Positions 37,894 to 47,323 of a stretch of 64,000 nucleotides of DNA are shown piece by piece (within the stretch, counting starts at the first letter, position 1; each line of letters begins with the position of its first letter). The notes under the pieces are model-generated. The model was given only the letters and a program-made list of their open reading frames with translations. It ran no database searches and was not told where the DNA came from. The stretch comes from Shewanella atlantica (GTDB taxonomy: Bacteria > Pseudomonadota > Gammaproteobacteria > Enterobacterales > Shewanellaceae). The stretch spans positions 641,396 to 705,395 of the forward strand of contig NZ_RXNV01000002.1 of assembly GCF_003966265.1 (NCBI RefSeq), in the 5' to 3' direction. Both the position numbers and the translations under genes were made by a program.

Positions 37894-38181
37894 TTAAATA
37901 CCGTTTTCGAGCTGAAAAATCATTTTTTCTGCACTAAATGCGAAGTGGAGCAATAAAGTGACCTCTGAATTTTCAGATTTAATCTCGGTTTTTATCTCCT
38001 CGAATCGTTTCTTTGCTTTGGCTGACATCGCTTCTGCTTCAGCCTGAGCTGCATCTCCGGTAAAACTGATAGCCAGTTGGGTATCATGTTCATCAATCAC
38101 AGCCCCAATATCTGCATAGCTACCACAGTCGCTGCATGTGTCGTTGACTAGATCTGATTGGGCACTCTTAATATTTTTCAT
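37894..38181 (-). CDS. DUF406 family protein (YfcZ/YiiS-like)
   Basis: 95 residues. CSDCGSYADIGAVIDEHDTQL and the C-terminal LLLHFAFSAEKMIFQLENG are the recognisable ends of the YfcZ/YiiS family, with an Ala/Glu/Lys-rich helix between. Cytoplasmic, function unknown. It has its own start with a spacer of about 140 bases from the VC2046-like gene behind it. Confidence 0.85.
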   Translation of the reverse strand: MKNIKSAQSDLVNDTCSDCGSYADIGAVIDEHDTQLAISFTGDAAQAEAEAMSAKAKKRFEEIKTEIKSENSEVTLLLHFAFSAEKMIFQLENGI

Positions 38182-38321
38182 GTTTTATAGACTCTAAAAT
38201 AAACTATGTAACTTATTATACGTCAACTTCATAAATCCTACGCCACATAGCTCTGGGTTAGATCACAAAACCTTATATTTTCCTATATTAAGCCATAGTT
38301 TTATTTATTGTATGACTTCAC

Positions 38322-38813
38322 TCAGGCTAATACTTCACTCATCTGACGTTGCTGAGAAAGCTGATCGACAAAATGCATCACTTCCGGTCGATACGTATTG
38401 CCTTGAGTCTTTGAGCGATATTTTTGTCTGACATTTAAATCACAGTTGGCCAAAACTTCCTGCATATCTAGTGGTTCATCACCTCTGGTAACGATAGCTT
38501 CCGGTTTTAAGGCCTGCATAAGTTGAAAAGCTCTGGCTCCCCCCAGGTGAAACTGCTCACTGTTATCTACCGGAGATGGTTCGAGTGTTAAGTCATTAAT
38601 TAATTTCTCTTCAGCCGGAAGATCGAACTTAGCTCTGAGTTCAGCTTCCAGAGTTAAGTCACTATCTTTAATGTTAAACTGAGCCATATCTCTCGCGTCT
38701 GTCGACAATAACGCAAGCAAAAGTGCAAACTCCCCCCTCCGATCGCTATCTACTGCGCGATTGAGGCGAGAGCCTAATTGTGTCTCATTAACTAACACTT
38801 GACCTGGCTGCAT
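38322..38813 (-). CDS. VC2046/SO_2500 family protein
   Basis: 163 residues without signal peptide or membrane segment. Segments such as LGSRLNRAVDSDRRGEFALLLALLSTDARD and a C-terminal YRPEVMHFVDQLSQQRQMSEVL fit the uncharacterised VC2046/SO_2500 family found in Vibrio and Shewanella. No function is known. Its start lies 125 bases from the first tRNA-Tyr gene, in divergent orientation. Confidence 0.78.
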   Translation of the reverse strand: MQPGQVLVNETQLGSRLNRAVDSDRRGEFALLLALLSTDARDMAQFNIKDSDLTLEAELRAKFDLPAEEKLINDLTLEPSPVDNSEQFHLGGARAFQLMQALKPEAIVTRGDEPLDMQEVLANCDLNVRQKYRSKTQGNTYRPEVMHFVDQLSQQRQMSEVLA

Positions 38814-38893
38814 AAAAAAACATCAATAAATCAACTCGTTGATAATTAATCGACCGCTTGAGCAAGAACTTTAGAATTAATTTCAATATTGGC

Positions 38894-38922
38894 TTTACTC
38901 CGCAAACGATTGTGACTATTAT
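38894..38922 (+). promoter_or_regulatory. Probable promoter of the tRNA-Tyr cluster
   Basis: TTTACT (-35), 17-base spacer, TATTAT (-10), followed at once by GCCGCCGC, the GC-rich discriminator typical of stringently controlled stable-RNA promoters. The start site would be about 16 bases before the first tRNA. Confidence 0.6.
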
Positions 38923-38937
38923 TGCCGCCGCAAGTGA

Positions 38938-39022
38938 GGAGGGGTTCCCGAGTGGCCAAAGGGATCAGATTGTAAATCTGACGGCTCAGCCTTCGAAGGT
39001 TCGAATCCTTCTCCCTCCACCA
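38938..39022 (+). tRNA. tRNA-Tyr (GTA), copy 1
   Basis: 85-base class II tRNA with GTA anticodon in GATTGTAAATCTG, long variable arm, GGTTCGAATCC T-arm and encoded CCA. Acceptor GGAGGGG pairs with TCCCTCC. First of four identical copies. Confidence 0.97.
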
Positions 39023-39083
39023 TTTGTGTTTTCTTCTTTATTGAAGAGAGAGAAAGTGTAGAAAGTAAGATAAAGATATATGT

Positions 39084-39168
39084 GGAGGGGTTCCCGAGTG
39101 GCCAAAGGGATCAGATTGTAAATCTGACGGCTCAGCCTTCGAAGGTTCGAATCCTTCTCCCTCCACCA
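39084..39168 (+). tRNA. tRNA-Tyr (GTA), copy 2
   Basis: Identical in sequence to copy 1, after a 61-base spacer. CCA is encoded. Its downstream flank is shared with copy 3, which suggests duplication of a unit of about 164 bases. Confidence 0.97.
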
Positions 39169-39207
39169 TCTTTAATTTATCGAAGACATAAGTAACTCGA
39201 TTCAAAA

Positions 39208-39235
39208 GAAGTAAGAAGTAAGAAGTAAGAAGTAA
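39208..39235. repeat. Four tandem GAAGTAA heptads in tRNA spacer
   Basis: GAAGTAA repeated four times without a gap, in the spacer between tRNA-Tyr copies 2 and 3. Confidence 0.9.
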
Positions 39236-39247
39236 GTTGAAAAATGT

Positions 39248-39332
39248 GGAGGGGTTCCCGAGTGGCCAAAGGGATCAGATTGTAAATCTGACGGCTCAGC
39301 CTTCGAAGGTTCGAATCCTTCTCCCTCCACCA
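39248..39332 (+). tRNA. tRNA-Tyr (GTA), copy 3
   Basis: Identical in sequence to copies 1 and 2, after a 79-base spacer that contains the heptad repeat. CCA is encoded. Confidence 0.97.
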
Positions 39333-39380
39333 TCTTCAATTTATTGGTTAACAAGTTTTATCTGTAGTAATAAGTTCGAA

Positions 39381-39401
39381 AGTAAAAAGTAAAAAGTAAA
39401 A
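39381..39401. repeat. Three tandem AGTAAAA heptads in tRNA spacer
   Basis: AGTAAAA repeated three times in the spacer between tRNA-Tyr copies 3 and 4. It is related to the GAAGTAA heptad array of the previous spacer, with the same 7-base period. Confidence 0.85.
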
Positions 39402-39412
39402 GTAGAAAATGT

Positions 39413-39497
39413 GGAGGGGTTCCCGAGTGGCCAAAGGGATCAGATTGTAAATCTGACGGCTCAGCCTTCGAAGGTTCGAATCCTTCTCCCTCCACCA
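39413..39497 (+). tRNA. tRNA-Tyr (GTA), copy 4
   Basis: Identical to the other three copies; 80-base spacer before it. No terminator hairpin is evident behind. Confidence 0.97.
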
Positions 39498-39675
39498 CTT
39501 CTATCTGTCTTAATAAACTCCCCCTAGATTTTACCAGATACTTGCTTATTGAAACTCATCCGAGTCGTTCTATCTATTTGCCATCCTGCGTTCCAATATC
39601 CTGATAATCCGTTAGCTAACAAACAATCGCACAAGCCAATACGAGTTGTTAAAAAAATCTATACACAGATTCAGA

Positions 39676-39756
39676 TACTCCAGCTACTCCAGCTACTCCA
39701 GCTACTCCAGCTACTCCAGCTACTCCAGCTACTCCAGCTACTCCAGCTACTCCAGA
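39676..39756. repeat. 9-bp minisatellite, nine units of TACTCCAGC
   Basis: Nine tandem copies of TACTCCAGC; the last ends in GA instead of GC. It lies in the 340-base gap between the last tRNA-Tyr and the Cds1-like gene. A 70-codon ORF read through it (Leu-Gln-Leu repeats) has no support as a gene. The rest of the gap shows nothing recognisable. Confidence 0.95.
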
Positions 39757-39837
39757 TATAATCTTCAGCTTTCTCTGTCATCACTAATGCTTTTTAGCTA
39801 TTATTTAGAACATTAAGTAATAACAATAAGAGACAGC

Positions 39838-40899
39838 ATGTCAAATTCATGGATTAATCAGGCTATCGCCACCATTGAGGCCGATTACCAACGTAGTGCA
39901 GACACCCATTTAATCAAGCTCGATATACCGGCACTTGAAGGTATAGACATCTACCTCAAAGACGAGAGTACCCACCCAACTGGAAGCCTGAAACACCGAT
40001 TGGCTCGCTCTCTGTTTCTTTATGCACTCTGCAATGGCTGGATTAAGGATGGCACGACCATAATTGAGTCATCATCGGGAAGTACTGCTGTGTCAGAGGC
40101 CTATTTTGCACGACTATTAGGCTTACCCTTTATCGCAGTCATGCCACGTTCGACGGCAAAGAAGAAGGTCCAGCAGATTGAATTTTATGGTGGAACTTGT
40201 CACTTCGTCGAACATTCCAGTGAGATCTATGCAGAATCAGAGCGATTAGCCAAGAACTTGAACGGTCACTATATGGATCAGTTCACCTACGCTGAGCGGG
40301 CAACAGATTGGCGTGGTAATAATAATATTGCCAATTCCATTTTTGATCAGATGAGTCGTGAGCCCCACCCTATCCCGGACTGGATTGTGATGAGCCCGGG
40401 TACAGGCGGAACATCAGCCACTATAGGTAGGTATATACGCTATCAACAGCTCGAAACAAAACTCTGTGTGGTTGATCCAGAAAACTCCGTTTTCTTCGAC
40501 TATTATCAGACCGGAGATAAAAGTGTTACCTGCTCAAAAGGTAGCAAGATTGAGGGTATAGGCCGTCCCCGAGCCGAACCCTCATTTATCCCCGGCGTTG
40601 TTGATGATATGGTAAAAATCCCTGATGCGGCCTCTATCGCGACCATATTTTGGTTAGAAAAGATGATTGGCCGAAAGGTGGGACCTTCGACGGGAACTAA
40701 CCTTTACGGTATTTTACAGATTGCGACAAAGATGATTGCAGAGGGGAAAAAAGGATCCTTGGTCACCCTGTTATGTGACTCTGGAGAACGCTATCTTGAC
40801 ACCTATTACGACCCACAATGGGTGGAGGCTAACATAGGCGATCTTTCTCAATATGAGGCTAAGCTGGAACAGGTTAGCCTCACAGGAAAGCTTAATTAG
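39838..40899 (+). CDS. PLP-dependent cysteine desulfhydrase, Cds1-like (cysteine synthase fold)
   Basis: 353 residues of fold-type II PLP enzyme. [20 protein letters not shown] holds the PLP lysine (Lys52), [20 protein letters not shown] binds the substrate carboxylate and [14 protein letters not shown] holds the PLP phosphate. The [19 protein letters not shown] block is characteristic of the Cds1 desulfhydrase group, which releases H2S from cysteine, rather than biosynthetic CysK/CysM. Its stop overlaps the convergent queE stop by four bases. Confidence 0.8.
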   Translation: MSNSWINQAIATIEADYQRSADTHLIKLDIPALEGIDIYLKDESTHPTGSLKHRLARSLFLYALCNGWIKDGTTIIESSSGSTAVSEAYFARLLGLPFIAVMPRSTAKKKVQQIEFYGGTCHFVEHSSEIYAESERLAKNLNGHYMDQFTYAERATDWRGNNNIANSIFDQMSREPHPIPDWIVMSPGTGGTSATIGRYIRYQQLETKLCVVDPENSVFFDYYQTGDKSVTCSKGSKIEGIGRPRAEPSFIPGVVDDMVKIPDAASIATIFWLEKMIGRKVGPSTGTNLYGILQIATKMIAEGKKGSLVTLLCDSGERYLDTYYDPQWVEANIGDLSQYEAKLEQVSLTGKLN

Positions 40900-41564
40900 T
40901 CTATCTCTAAATATTTATGTGTCTGTATTGAAAGGCGCCAGTTACGTTCAATACAGACGCGCATTGCCAGCTCTGTTGCTCTACTCTTCTGACTGATAGG
41001 CTGTAGACAGATAATCTTCTCATCGAGGGTGATCCCCTTAAGCAAACAATCGAGATCATCGATATGCGCTTGGGTCGCAACCGGGTGCTTGATCTCATTT
41101 GCTCTGATTAAGGCCTGCTTTAAAATGGGAAGACCCGCCTTCATATTAATTTTAGGCGAAACCGTCACCCAGGTTTCATCTGAGCATATAACCTCAAAAG
41201 TGCCACTAGTCTCAATTTGAGTCGCGTAACCCGCTCGGTTCAGTGATTCGGTCAATGGGATAAGATCATGTAAGCAGGGCTCTCCCCCCGTGATAACCAC
41301 ATGTTTCGCAGTAAAGCCTTTTGCTTTGAAGTTGCTGATCAGCTCTTCAGCCGTAAGTTCAGCCCAGCGTCCAATAGTACCATCGACTTGAATCACCAAT
41401 TCAGGCGCGACTCTATTTTCTTCAATCACATCCCATGTGTGTTTAGTGTCACACCAAGAGCACCCAACCGGACACCCCTGAAGTCGAACAAAGAGAGCTG
41501 GGACACCGGTAAAAAAACCTTCTCCCTGAATCGTCTCGAACACTTCATTTACAGGATATTTCAT
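40896..41564 (-). CDS. queE: 7-carboxy-7-deazaguanine synthase
   Basis: Radical-SAM enzyme making 7-carboxy-7-deazaguanine in queuosine precursor synthesis. The 222 residues have the cluster cysteines Cys31, Cys35 and Cys38 ([15 protein letters not shown]) and [13 protein letters not shown]. The ATG at 41564 with GAGG 6 bases upstream is preferred; an upstream TTG (41576) would overlap that site. It is divergent from queC, the next enzyme, across a 187-base promoter region. Confidence 0.94.
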   Translation of the reverse strand: MKYPVNEVFETIQGEGFFTGVPALFVRLQGCPVGCSWCDTKHTWDVIEENRVAPELVIQVDGTIGRWAELTAEELISNFKAKGFTAKHVVITGGEPCLHDLIPLTESLNRAGYATQIETSGTFEVICSDETWVTVSPKINMKAGLPILKQALIRANEIKHPVATQAHIDDLDCLLKGITLDEKIICLQPISQKSRATELAMRVCIERNWRLSIQTHKYLEID

Positions 41565-41751
41565 GATAAACCTCAAAAAGAATGGGCGGCATTTATAGTG
41601 TATTTTTGGCCTGCAGGCAAGTATAGATTAGCCTTTCGTGTGTTACCCGGACTTAATCCACAATGATTCCCCCTTTATTCCTCCAGGAAGAGTTGCAAGC
41701 TAACCCTTGTCAGTTAAAATAGTCACAGTTTAATTCAGTAAGAAATCATTT

Positions 41752-42450
41752 ATGTCAAAAGTGTCAAAAGCGGTAGTTGTATTTAGTGGCGGACAAGATT
41801 CGACCACCTGTCTGATCCAAGCACTCAACCAATATGATGAAGTGCATGGTATTACCTTCGACTATGGTCAGCGCCATAGTCAGGAGATTGAGGTTGCCAG
41901 AACTCTGGGTAAACGTCTCGGACTGGTCAGTCATAAGGTGTTGGATGTCTCTATGCTCAATGAGTTGGCCATATCCGCGCTAACTCGAGATTCTATTGAG
42001 GTCTCTAATGAGCTTATGGAAAATGGATTACCCAATACTTTTGTACCGGGCAGAAACATTCTGTTTCTTACTTTGGCAGGGATCTATGCGTACCAATTAG
42101 GCGCCAACTCTGTCATTACCGGCGTCTGTGAAACTGATTTTTCGGGCTACCCCGATTGTAGAAATGACTTCATTAAAGCGATGGAGTCGGCATTGAATCA
42201 AGGTATGGACCGTCAATGTAAAATCGTCACACCTTTAATGTGGTTAAATAAAGCCGAGACCTGGGCTTTAGCCGACCAATATAAGAGCCTGGAGTTAGTC
42301 AGAGATGAGACATTAACCTGTTATAACGGCATCATTGGCAATGGGTGCGGGACTTGCCCTGCCTGTCTTCTCAGGCAGAAAGGGTTAGAGGACTATTGTA
42401 ATAACAAGGAGCTGGTTCAATCGGACTTAGCTGCTAAATGTCTAAAATAA
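41752..42450 (+). CDS. queC: 7-cyano-7-deazaguanine (preQ0) synthase
   Basis: ATP-dependent conversion of 7-carboxy-7-deazaguanine to preQ0. The 232-residue protein has the PP-loop [11 protein letters not shown] at 11-21 and the zinc site Cys190, Cys199, Cys202 and Cys205 ([12 protein letters not shown]). It is divergent from queE and is followed 15 bases later by the rhombosortase gene. Queuosine goes to GUN anticodons, which include both tRNA species found in arrays here. Confidence 0.95.
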   Translation: MSKVSKAVVVFSGGQDSTTCLIQALNQYDEVHGITFDYGQRHSQEIEVARTLGKRLGLVSHKVLDVSMLNELAISALTRDSIEVSNELMENGLPNTFVPGRNILFLTLAGIYAYQLGANSVITGVCETDFSGYPDCRNDFIKAMESALNQGMDRQCKIVTPLMWLNKAETWALADQYKSLELVRDETLTCYNGIIGNGCGTCPACLLRQKGLEDYCNNKELVQSDLAAKCLK

Positions 42451-42465
42451 AGCGTAATAAATAAA

Positions 42466-43062
42466 GTGTCAAAAACAGTACCGTTTATACGCAGTAGTTA
42501 TGTCATTGCAGCACTTATCACAGCGTGCTGCACTCTCCTCTATTTTATGGAAACTGATTCATTACTGGCATTTCGCCGTAGTGCTATCACTAACGGTGAA
42601 TATTGGCGACTCTTCACCGGCAACTTACTGCATACTAATCAATGGCATCTGCTGATGAATCTGGCTGGCCTTTGGGTGCTCTTATTACTCTTTAAACCTC
42701 ATTTTAAAGTGCTTAGTTTCACTTTTATTTTTTCAGCTTTGTGTTTACTTCAAGGCCTTGGGTTGTATCTTTTCTATCCAGGCCTGCTGGGCTATGTAGG
42801 TTTAAGTGGTATGTTACATGGCCTGTTTACTTACGGCGCCATCAGAGATATTTCAACAGGGTTAAAATCGGGCTACCTGCTACTCTTAGGTGTCATTATT
42901 AAGGTCGGATATGAGCAAATATTTGGTGCGAGCGTTCAGGTAACAGAGATGATTGGTGCCAGAGTCGCCACCGAAGCCCACTTAGTCGGCGTCATCACAG
43001 GCATTTTGTCCGTGGGTTTGTTCAGTTTATTCGCCAATCTGTATCCAAAAGCTAATAACTGA
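42466..43062 (+). CDS. rrtA: Rhombosortase
   Basis: Intramembrane serine protease of the rhomboid superfamily that processes proteins with a GlyGly-CTERM tail. The 198 residues form about six membrane helices. GLSGMLHGLF has the nucleophile Ser114, and the catalytic His is His172 in EAHLVGVITGI; HLLMNLAGLW near 61-70 is the rhomboid HxxxN-type loop. GTG start, 15 bases behind queC. None of the visible gene products has an obvious GlyGly-CTERM tail, so targets would lie elsewhere in the genome. Confidence 0.82.
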   Translation: MSKTVPFIRSSYVIAALITACCTLLYFMETDSLLAFRRSAITNGEYWRLFTGNLLHTNQWHLLMNLAGLWVLLLLFKPHFKVLSFTFIFSALCLLQGLGLYLFYPGLLGYVGLSGMLHGLFTYGAIRDISTGLKSGYLLLLGVIIKVGYEQIFGASVQVTEMIGARVATEAHLVGVITGILSVGLFSLFANLYPKANN

Positions 43063-43065
43063 AAA

Positions 43066-43089
43066 TGCGGGGCACTAGCTAGCCCCGCA
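43066..43089. terminator. Hairpin between rhombosortase and uvrB
   Basis: TGCGGGGC, 8-base loop, GCCCCGCA; perfect 8-bp stem between converging genes. TTTTC follows on the minus strand, so it mainly serves uvrB. Confidence 0.75.
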
Positions 43090-43100
43090 ACCTGAATCAA

Positions 43101-45128
43101 TTATGCTTTAATCAGTGCCTCTCGCAATTTCGCGACCTGATCACGTAGTGCTGCGGCCTGTTCAAACTCAAGATTCTTAGCATGCTCATGCATCTGTTTC
43201 TCCAATGAGTCCATCTGATGACTTAGCGACGCAATATCGGGGCCGCCGTAAGGAGCCCTCGACTCAGCAACCTTGTTATTGTCAATCTCCAGTCCTTCGG
43301 TACTCTTATCTCCCACATCCATAACATCGGTGATCTTCTTCGACACCCCTTTAGGGGTGATGCCATTATCGAGATTAAATTGATGCTGTAACTTGCGACG
43401 CCGTTCGGTCTCCCCCATAGCACGCGACATCGAATCTGTTATCTTATCGGCATAGAGGATCACCTTGCCGTTAATATTTCGTGCGGCGCGGCCAATTGTT
43501 TGAATAAGTGAACGTTCTGATCGTAAGAAGCCCTCTTTATCTGCATCGAGTATGCACACCAGAGAAACCTCCGGAAGATCCAGCCCCTCTCTCAACAGGT
43601 TAATACCAACCAGCACATCGAACACGCCTAAACGTAGATCTCTGATGATCTCTACCCGTTCAACCGTATCGATATCAGAATGCAGATATCTGACCTTTAT
43701 CCCGTGCTCATCGAGGTATTCAGTAAGATCTTCAGACATACGTTTGGTCAACGTTGTGACCAAAACTCTCTCTTTTAGCTTTACACGCTGAGCGACCTCT
43801 GAAAGTAGGTCATCAACCTGAATAGCAATAGGGCGAACCTCGAGTACAGGATCCAATAGTCCCGTAGGTCTGATAACCTGCTGAGCTACCTCACCATCAC
43901 TCTTATCTACCTCATATTTACCAGGCGTGGCCGACACATAGATAGTTTGTGGCATCAGACTTTCAAACTCTTCAAACTTCAGCGGCCTGTTATCCAATGC
44001 CGAGGGTAACCGAAATCCATACTCGACCAGATTAGATTTTCTGGATCTATCACCCTTATACATAGCACCAATTTGTGGCACGGTTACATGTGACTCATCG
44101 ATGATCAACAGTCCGTCATCTGGCAAATAATCAAGCAAAGTCGGCGGACCGTCACCCTCAGCTCTGCCGGAAAGATATCTGGAATAGTTCTCGATACCGG
44201 AACAATAACCCAGTTCGGTCATCATCTCGACATCATACTGTACGCGTTCATTAATTCTTTGCGCTTCTATCAGTTTATTATTATCTAATAGTTGCTTCTT
44301 GCGTATTCTTAGCTCTTCTTTGATATCTTCGGTCGCAGCAAGAATTTTCTCACGTGGTGTAACGTAATGGCTTTTAGGATAAACGGTTGTTCTGGCAATA
44401 CGCTTCACGATATGACCCGTTAGTGGATCGAATAGGCTTAAACGTTCAATCTCTACATCAAACAGTTCGACCCGAATAGCCTCTTTATCCGAATCGGCCG
44501 GAAAAATATCGATGACCTCTCCTCTGACCCTGTAGGTTCCCCGCTTCAATTCGATATCATTACGGGTATATTGCAACTCACTCAGTCGCTTTAAGATATC
44601 CCTCTGATCCATGAAATCACCTTGTCTTAGGTGTAATAGCATCTTCAGATAAGAATCTGGGTCGCCCAGACCGTAAATGGCAGAAACCGACGCAATGAGA
44701 ACCACATCTTTGCGTTCCAGCAGGGCTTTTGTTGCAGAGAGCCGCATCTGTTCGATATGGGCATTAACCGAAGCATCTTTTTCTATAAAGGTATTCGTCG
44801 ACGGTACATAGGCTTCAGGTTGATAGTAATCGTAATAGGAGACAAAATACTCAACCGCATTGTGTGGAAAAAACTCCTTCATTTCACCATACAATTGAGC
44901 GGCCAAGGTTTTATTAGGCGCCATTATGATGGTGGGCCTGGCTAGTTGCTTAATCACATTAGCAATAGTGAACGTTTTACCAGAGCCTGTTACACCGAGT
45001 AAAGTTTGGCACGCAACTCCGGACTCAATACCATCAACCAGCTTTTCAATCGCTTTAGGTTGATCCCCTGCCGGACTGTATTGAGATTCGAGTTGAAACG
45101 TAGATTCTGTCACAGAGTTCTTCCCCAT
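43101..45128 (-). CDS. uvrB: UvrABC system protein B
   Basis: DNA-damage recognition helicase of nucleotide excision repair. The ATG at 45128 (GGAGGG 8 bases upstream) gives 675 residues, matching E. coli UvrB (673); a longer reading to 45221 adds 31 unsupported residues. Motifs: Walker [15 protein letters not shown], the beta-hairpin [19 protein letters not shown]-type [15 protein letters not shown], helicase motif [15 protein letters not shown] and the C-terminal UvrC-binding [22 protein letters not shown]. No LexA box is seen in front. Confidence 0.96.
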   Translation of the reverse strand: MGKNSVTESTFQLESQYSPAGDQPKAIEKLVDGIESGVACQTLLGVTGSGKTFTIANVIKQLARPTIIMAPNKTLAAQLYGEMKEFFPHNAVEYFVSYYDYYQPEAYVPSTNTFIEKDASVNAHIEQMRLSATKALLERKDVVLIASVSAIYGLGDPDSYLKMLLHLRQGDFMDQRDILKRLSELQYTRNDIELKRGTYRVRGEVIDIFPADSDKEAIRVELFDVEIERLSLFDPLTGHIVKRIARTTVYPKSHYVTPREKILAATEDIKEELRIRKKQLLDNNKLIEAQRINERVQYDVEMMTELGYCSGIENYSRYLSGRAEGDGPPTLLDYLPDDGLLIIDESHVTVPQIGAMYKGDRSRKSNLVEYGFRLPSALDNRPLKFEEFESLMPQTIYVSATPGKYEVDKSDGEVAQQVIRPTGLLDPVLEVRPIAIQVDDLLSEVAQRVKLKERVLVTTLTKRMSEDLTEYLDEHGIKVRYLHSDIDTVERVEIIRDLRLGVFDVLVGINLLREGLDLPEVSLVCILDADKEGFLRSERSLIQTIGRAARNINGKVILYADKITDSMSRAMGETERRRKLQHQFNLDNGITPKGVSKKITDVMDVGDKSTEGLEIDNNKVAESRAPYGGPDIASLSHQMDSLEKQMHEHAKNLEFEQAAALRDQVAKLREALIKA

Positions 45129-45866
45129 ATAATTAGCCCTCCATTTTATACTAATCCTGATGAATATGTGATCATTGTTCGTAAATGAAACGCCTCTAAG
45201 GTGATCAGCTTTATCAGACACTCATTACCTAAGTTAAGAGCACGAGTTCAGAGCAGCAATTCAGGTCAGTTAGTAGAAGACTGGATATAGCATTGCGATA
45301 TAGACGTCCCAGGCATAGGTTACCTTCTATGGATTTGTTAAACTTTATCGATAGACTCCGATTCCATTAATACTCGCGCTTCACTCCCGGCGACGTCGAC
45401 TTACCACTCAGTATCGGCATTATTTAACTCTTTATTTATCACTCGATGATGAAAACCAAGAGTAATTGTGCCAGCAAGGTCATTTTTAATGATTTGTTTT
45501 TTTATTCATTAGACTCATGACTGGAAACGAAAATATCGTTCGGATCACCTTGATTGTTCGGCTAATAACATAACCAGGTAACATTTTATTGTTTTATTCA
45601 TGAAATTTTAGAACATACCAAATCAATGGCAACAATGGTCATTATATCGCCGCAAGCCCAATGAAAATGCCAAACTAATACACAAGATAGAGCATTCATT
45701 CAGTTACATTTAAGCAACAGGCCAATATAAGAATCAAAGAAGTTCTTGATTTTCGTATTGCATTGTAAATAAAGGGTTTTATTTACCTACAAAAATGATG
45801 CGCATTTTAAGCTCAAGCCCCTATTTATGAGGCTTTGAAACACATTTTTAAGCTTAACTCACAGGT

Positions 45867-45889
45867 TTATCCACAGATTTAGTGGATAA
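45867..45889. promoter_or_regulatory. Inverted pair of DnaA boxes
   Basis: TTATCCACA (45867-45875, perfect consensus) and, on the opposite strand, TTATCCACT, giving the inverted repeat TTATCCAC/GTGGATAA with a 7-base centre. It lies about 740 bases upstream of uvrB. DnaA binding upstream of uvrB has been described in E. coli, so a link is possible but unproven here. Confidence 0.5.
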
Positions 45890-46578
45890 GTCAATCTAAC
45901 CCTGATTACACGTGGCTTTAGGAGGGGTTTGGTTAATGAGGCATGTCATAAGAAATGTATGTAATTTTGCTACATTTGAAACTGAATTAACCTTTCATCG
46001 ATTCTATCTCGTATATTTTCGATGCAAAAACATATCACCTTGTATAGAAGATCTGGATTGATTCTAACTAACACAAGACTCACTCACTAATACTAATTGA
46101 CCATTAACCAGCGACGTTCGGACACCATCTATCACAACCCGTTCCCGGCTCGCATCGGTAAAACCGAGATAACAGCAATGGATAAAGATCAGCTCAATAA
46201 GCCTGAGCAGCCAAAAAACGCTTACTTTAAGGAAACAGTTTACATCTCACGGTTCAAACATCCCCCTCTACACGTAGACACTTATCATATTCTCAGTATC
46301 GACTTCTCCGTATAGCCATGTTCCTTCTGCCTCCTTAGTATAGATTGCTACCCTACTCCCTGAATATGACGCCCCTCTTATTAGCAAGCAATATCCTGGA
46401 GCCGTAAAGAAGGTTTAAAAATCACATTTCTATCAGCATTTTATTGATACGCTTGCGCCTGAATAATATTTGTCCCCATAAAAATGGCCAGACAAGCATC
46501 AAAATGATGGAATCTACATCATGATGGACGTTAGATGAGCACTTAACAGCTTAATTACACTTTTTTTTGTTACTCGAG

Positions 46579-46607
46579 TTGACTCATCATGAAGAGCGAT
46601 TTAATAT
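46579..46607 (+). promoter_or_regulatory. Strong sigma-70 promoter of the tRNA-Asn cluster
   Basis: TTGACT (-35), a 17-base spacer and TAATAT (-10), followed by the GC-rich discriminator GCGCTCCG. It lies 35 bases before the first tRNA-Asn; near-consensus strength and discriminator suggest growth-rate control. Confidence 0.85.
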
Positions 46608-46642
46608 GCGCTCCGTCTTCAACGACGAATAGCTTAAACGTT

Positions 46643-46718
46643 TCCCCTGTAGTTCAGTTGGTAGAACGGCGGACTGTTAATCCGTATGTCACTGGTTCGA
46701 GTCCAGTCTGGGGAGCCA
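46643..46718 (+). tRNA. tRNA-Asn (GTT), copy 1
   Basis: 76-base class I tRNA, anticodon GTT in GGACTGTTAATCC, GGTTCGAGTCC T-arm, CCA encoded. Acceptor TCCCCTG pairs with the 3' strand before GCCA. First of seven identical copies. Confidence 0.98.
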
Positions 46719-46740
46719 AAGTTATTTTAAAATGAAGCAC

Positions 46741-46758
46741 AACAGGTGTTTACCTGTT
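46741..46758. repeat. Perfect hairpin in first tRNA-Asn spacer
   Basis: AACAGGT-GTTT-ACCTGTT, a perfect 7-bp inverted repeat found only in the spacer behind copy 1. It may be a processing or attenuation structure. Confidence 0.5.
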
Positions 46759-46770
46759 TAATAATGATGT

Positions 46771-46846
46771 TCCCCTGTAGTTCAGTTGGTAGAACGGCGG
46801 ACTGTTAATCCGTATGTCACTGGTTCGAGTCCAGTCTGGGGAGCCA
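46771..46846 (+). tRNA. tRNA-Asn (GTT), copy 2
   Basis: Identical to copy 1; 52-base spacer with a small hairpin precedes it. Confidence 0.98.
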
Positions 46847-46886
46847 AATTATTAAACGCACTTGTTAATGATAAATTAAAATCGAT

Positions 46887-46962
46887 TCCCCTGTAGTTCA
46901 GTTGGTAGAACGGCGGACTGTTAATCCGTATGTCACTGGTTCGAGTCCAGTCTGGGGAGCCA
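46887..46962 (+). tRNA. tRNA-Asn (GTT), copy 3
   Basis: Identical to copy 1. Preceded by AATCGAT, the flank shared with copies 4 and 7 and partly with copy 6; that points to duplication of a short unit. Confidence 0.98.
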
Positions 46963-46999
46963 CTTTATTATTAATAATAAACATCTTTGAAAAATCGAT

Positions 47000-47075
47000 T
47001 CCCCTGTAGTTCAGTTGGTAGAACGGCGGACTGTTAATCCGTATGTCACTGGTTCGAGTCCAGTCTGGGGAGCCA
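47000..47075 (+). tRNA. tRNA-Asn (GTT), copy 4
   Basis: Identical to copy 1, 37-base spacer; preceded by AATCGAT as in copy 3. Confidence 0.98.
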
Positions 47076-47100
47076 CTTTTTCAAAAAATAAACTAGCAAT

Positions 47101-47176
47101 TCCCCTGTAGTTCAGTTGGTAGAACGGCGGACTGTTAATCCGTATGTCACTGGTTCGAGTCCAGTCTGGGGAGCCA
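47101..47176 (+). tRNA. tRNA-Asn (GTT), copy 5
   Basis: Identical to copy 1, with the shortest spacer (25 bases) and without the TCGAT flank. Confidence 0.98.
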
Positions 47177-47212
47177 TTAGTTTATGAAAAAACTGTAAAA
47201 CTTTAATTCGAT

Positions 47213-47288
47213 TCCCCTGTAGTTCAGTTGGTAGAACGGCGGACTGTTAATCCGTATGTCACTGGTTCGAGTCCAGTCTGGGGAGCCA
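47213..47288 (+). tRNA. tRNA-Asn (GTT), copy 6
   Basis: Identical to copy 1; preceded by ATTCGAT. Confidence 0.98.
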
Positions 47289-47323
47289 AATTAGAAAAAC
47301 TTGTTTGATAGATATAAATCGAT

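Larger units (their letters stand above)
45129..46642. other. 1.5-kb gene-poor region between uvrB and the tRNA-Asn cluster
   Basis: AT-rich throughout. It contains a DnaA-box pair (45867-45889) and the tRNA promoter at its right end. One ORF of 72 codons (46097-46315) starts with TTG, lacks a ribosome-binding site and is not accepted. I see no known RNA family, repeat or mobile-element end. This is the largest unexplained gap in the window. Confidence 0.5.

Noticed and set aside
38938..39497. Integration site of a mobile island at the tRNA-Tyr array
   Set aside because: No integrase, no att-like partial tRNA copy and no foreign genes are next to it.
39549..39761. 70-codon ORF through the 9-bp repeat
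   Set aside because: The second half is only Leu-Gln-Leu from the minisatellite, there is no ribosome-binding site and no family resemblance.
45129..45310. SOS (LexA) box upstream of uvrB
   Set aside because: No CTG-N10-CAG with an AT-rich centre was found in this stretch, so SOS control of uvrB is not supported here.
46097..46315. 72-codon ORF in the gap before the tRNA-Asn cluster
   Set aside because: TTG start, no ribosome-binding site, no recognisable sequence; the internal ATG is no better supported.
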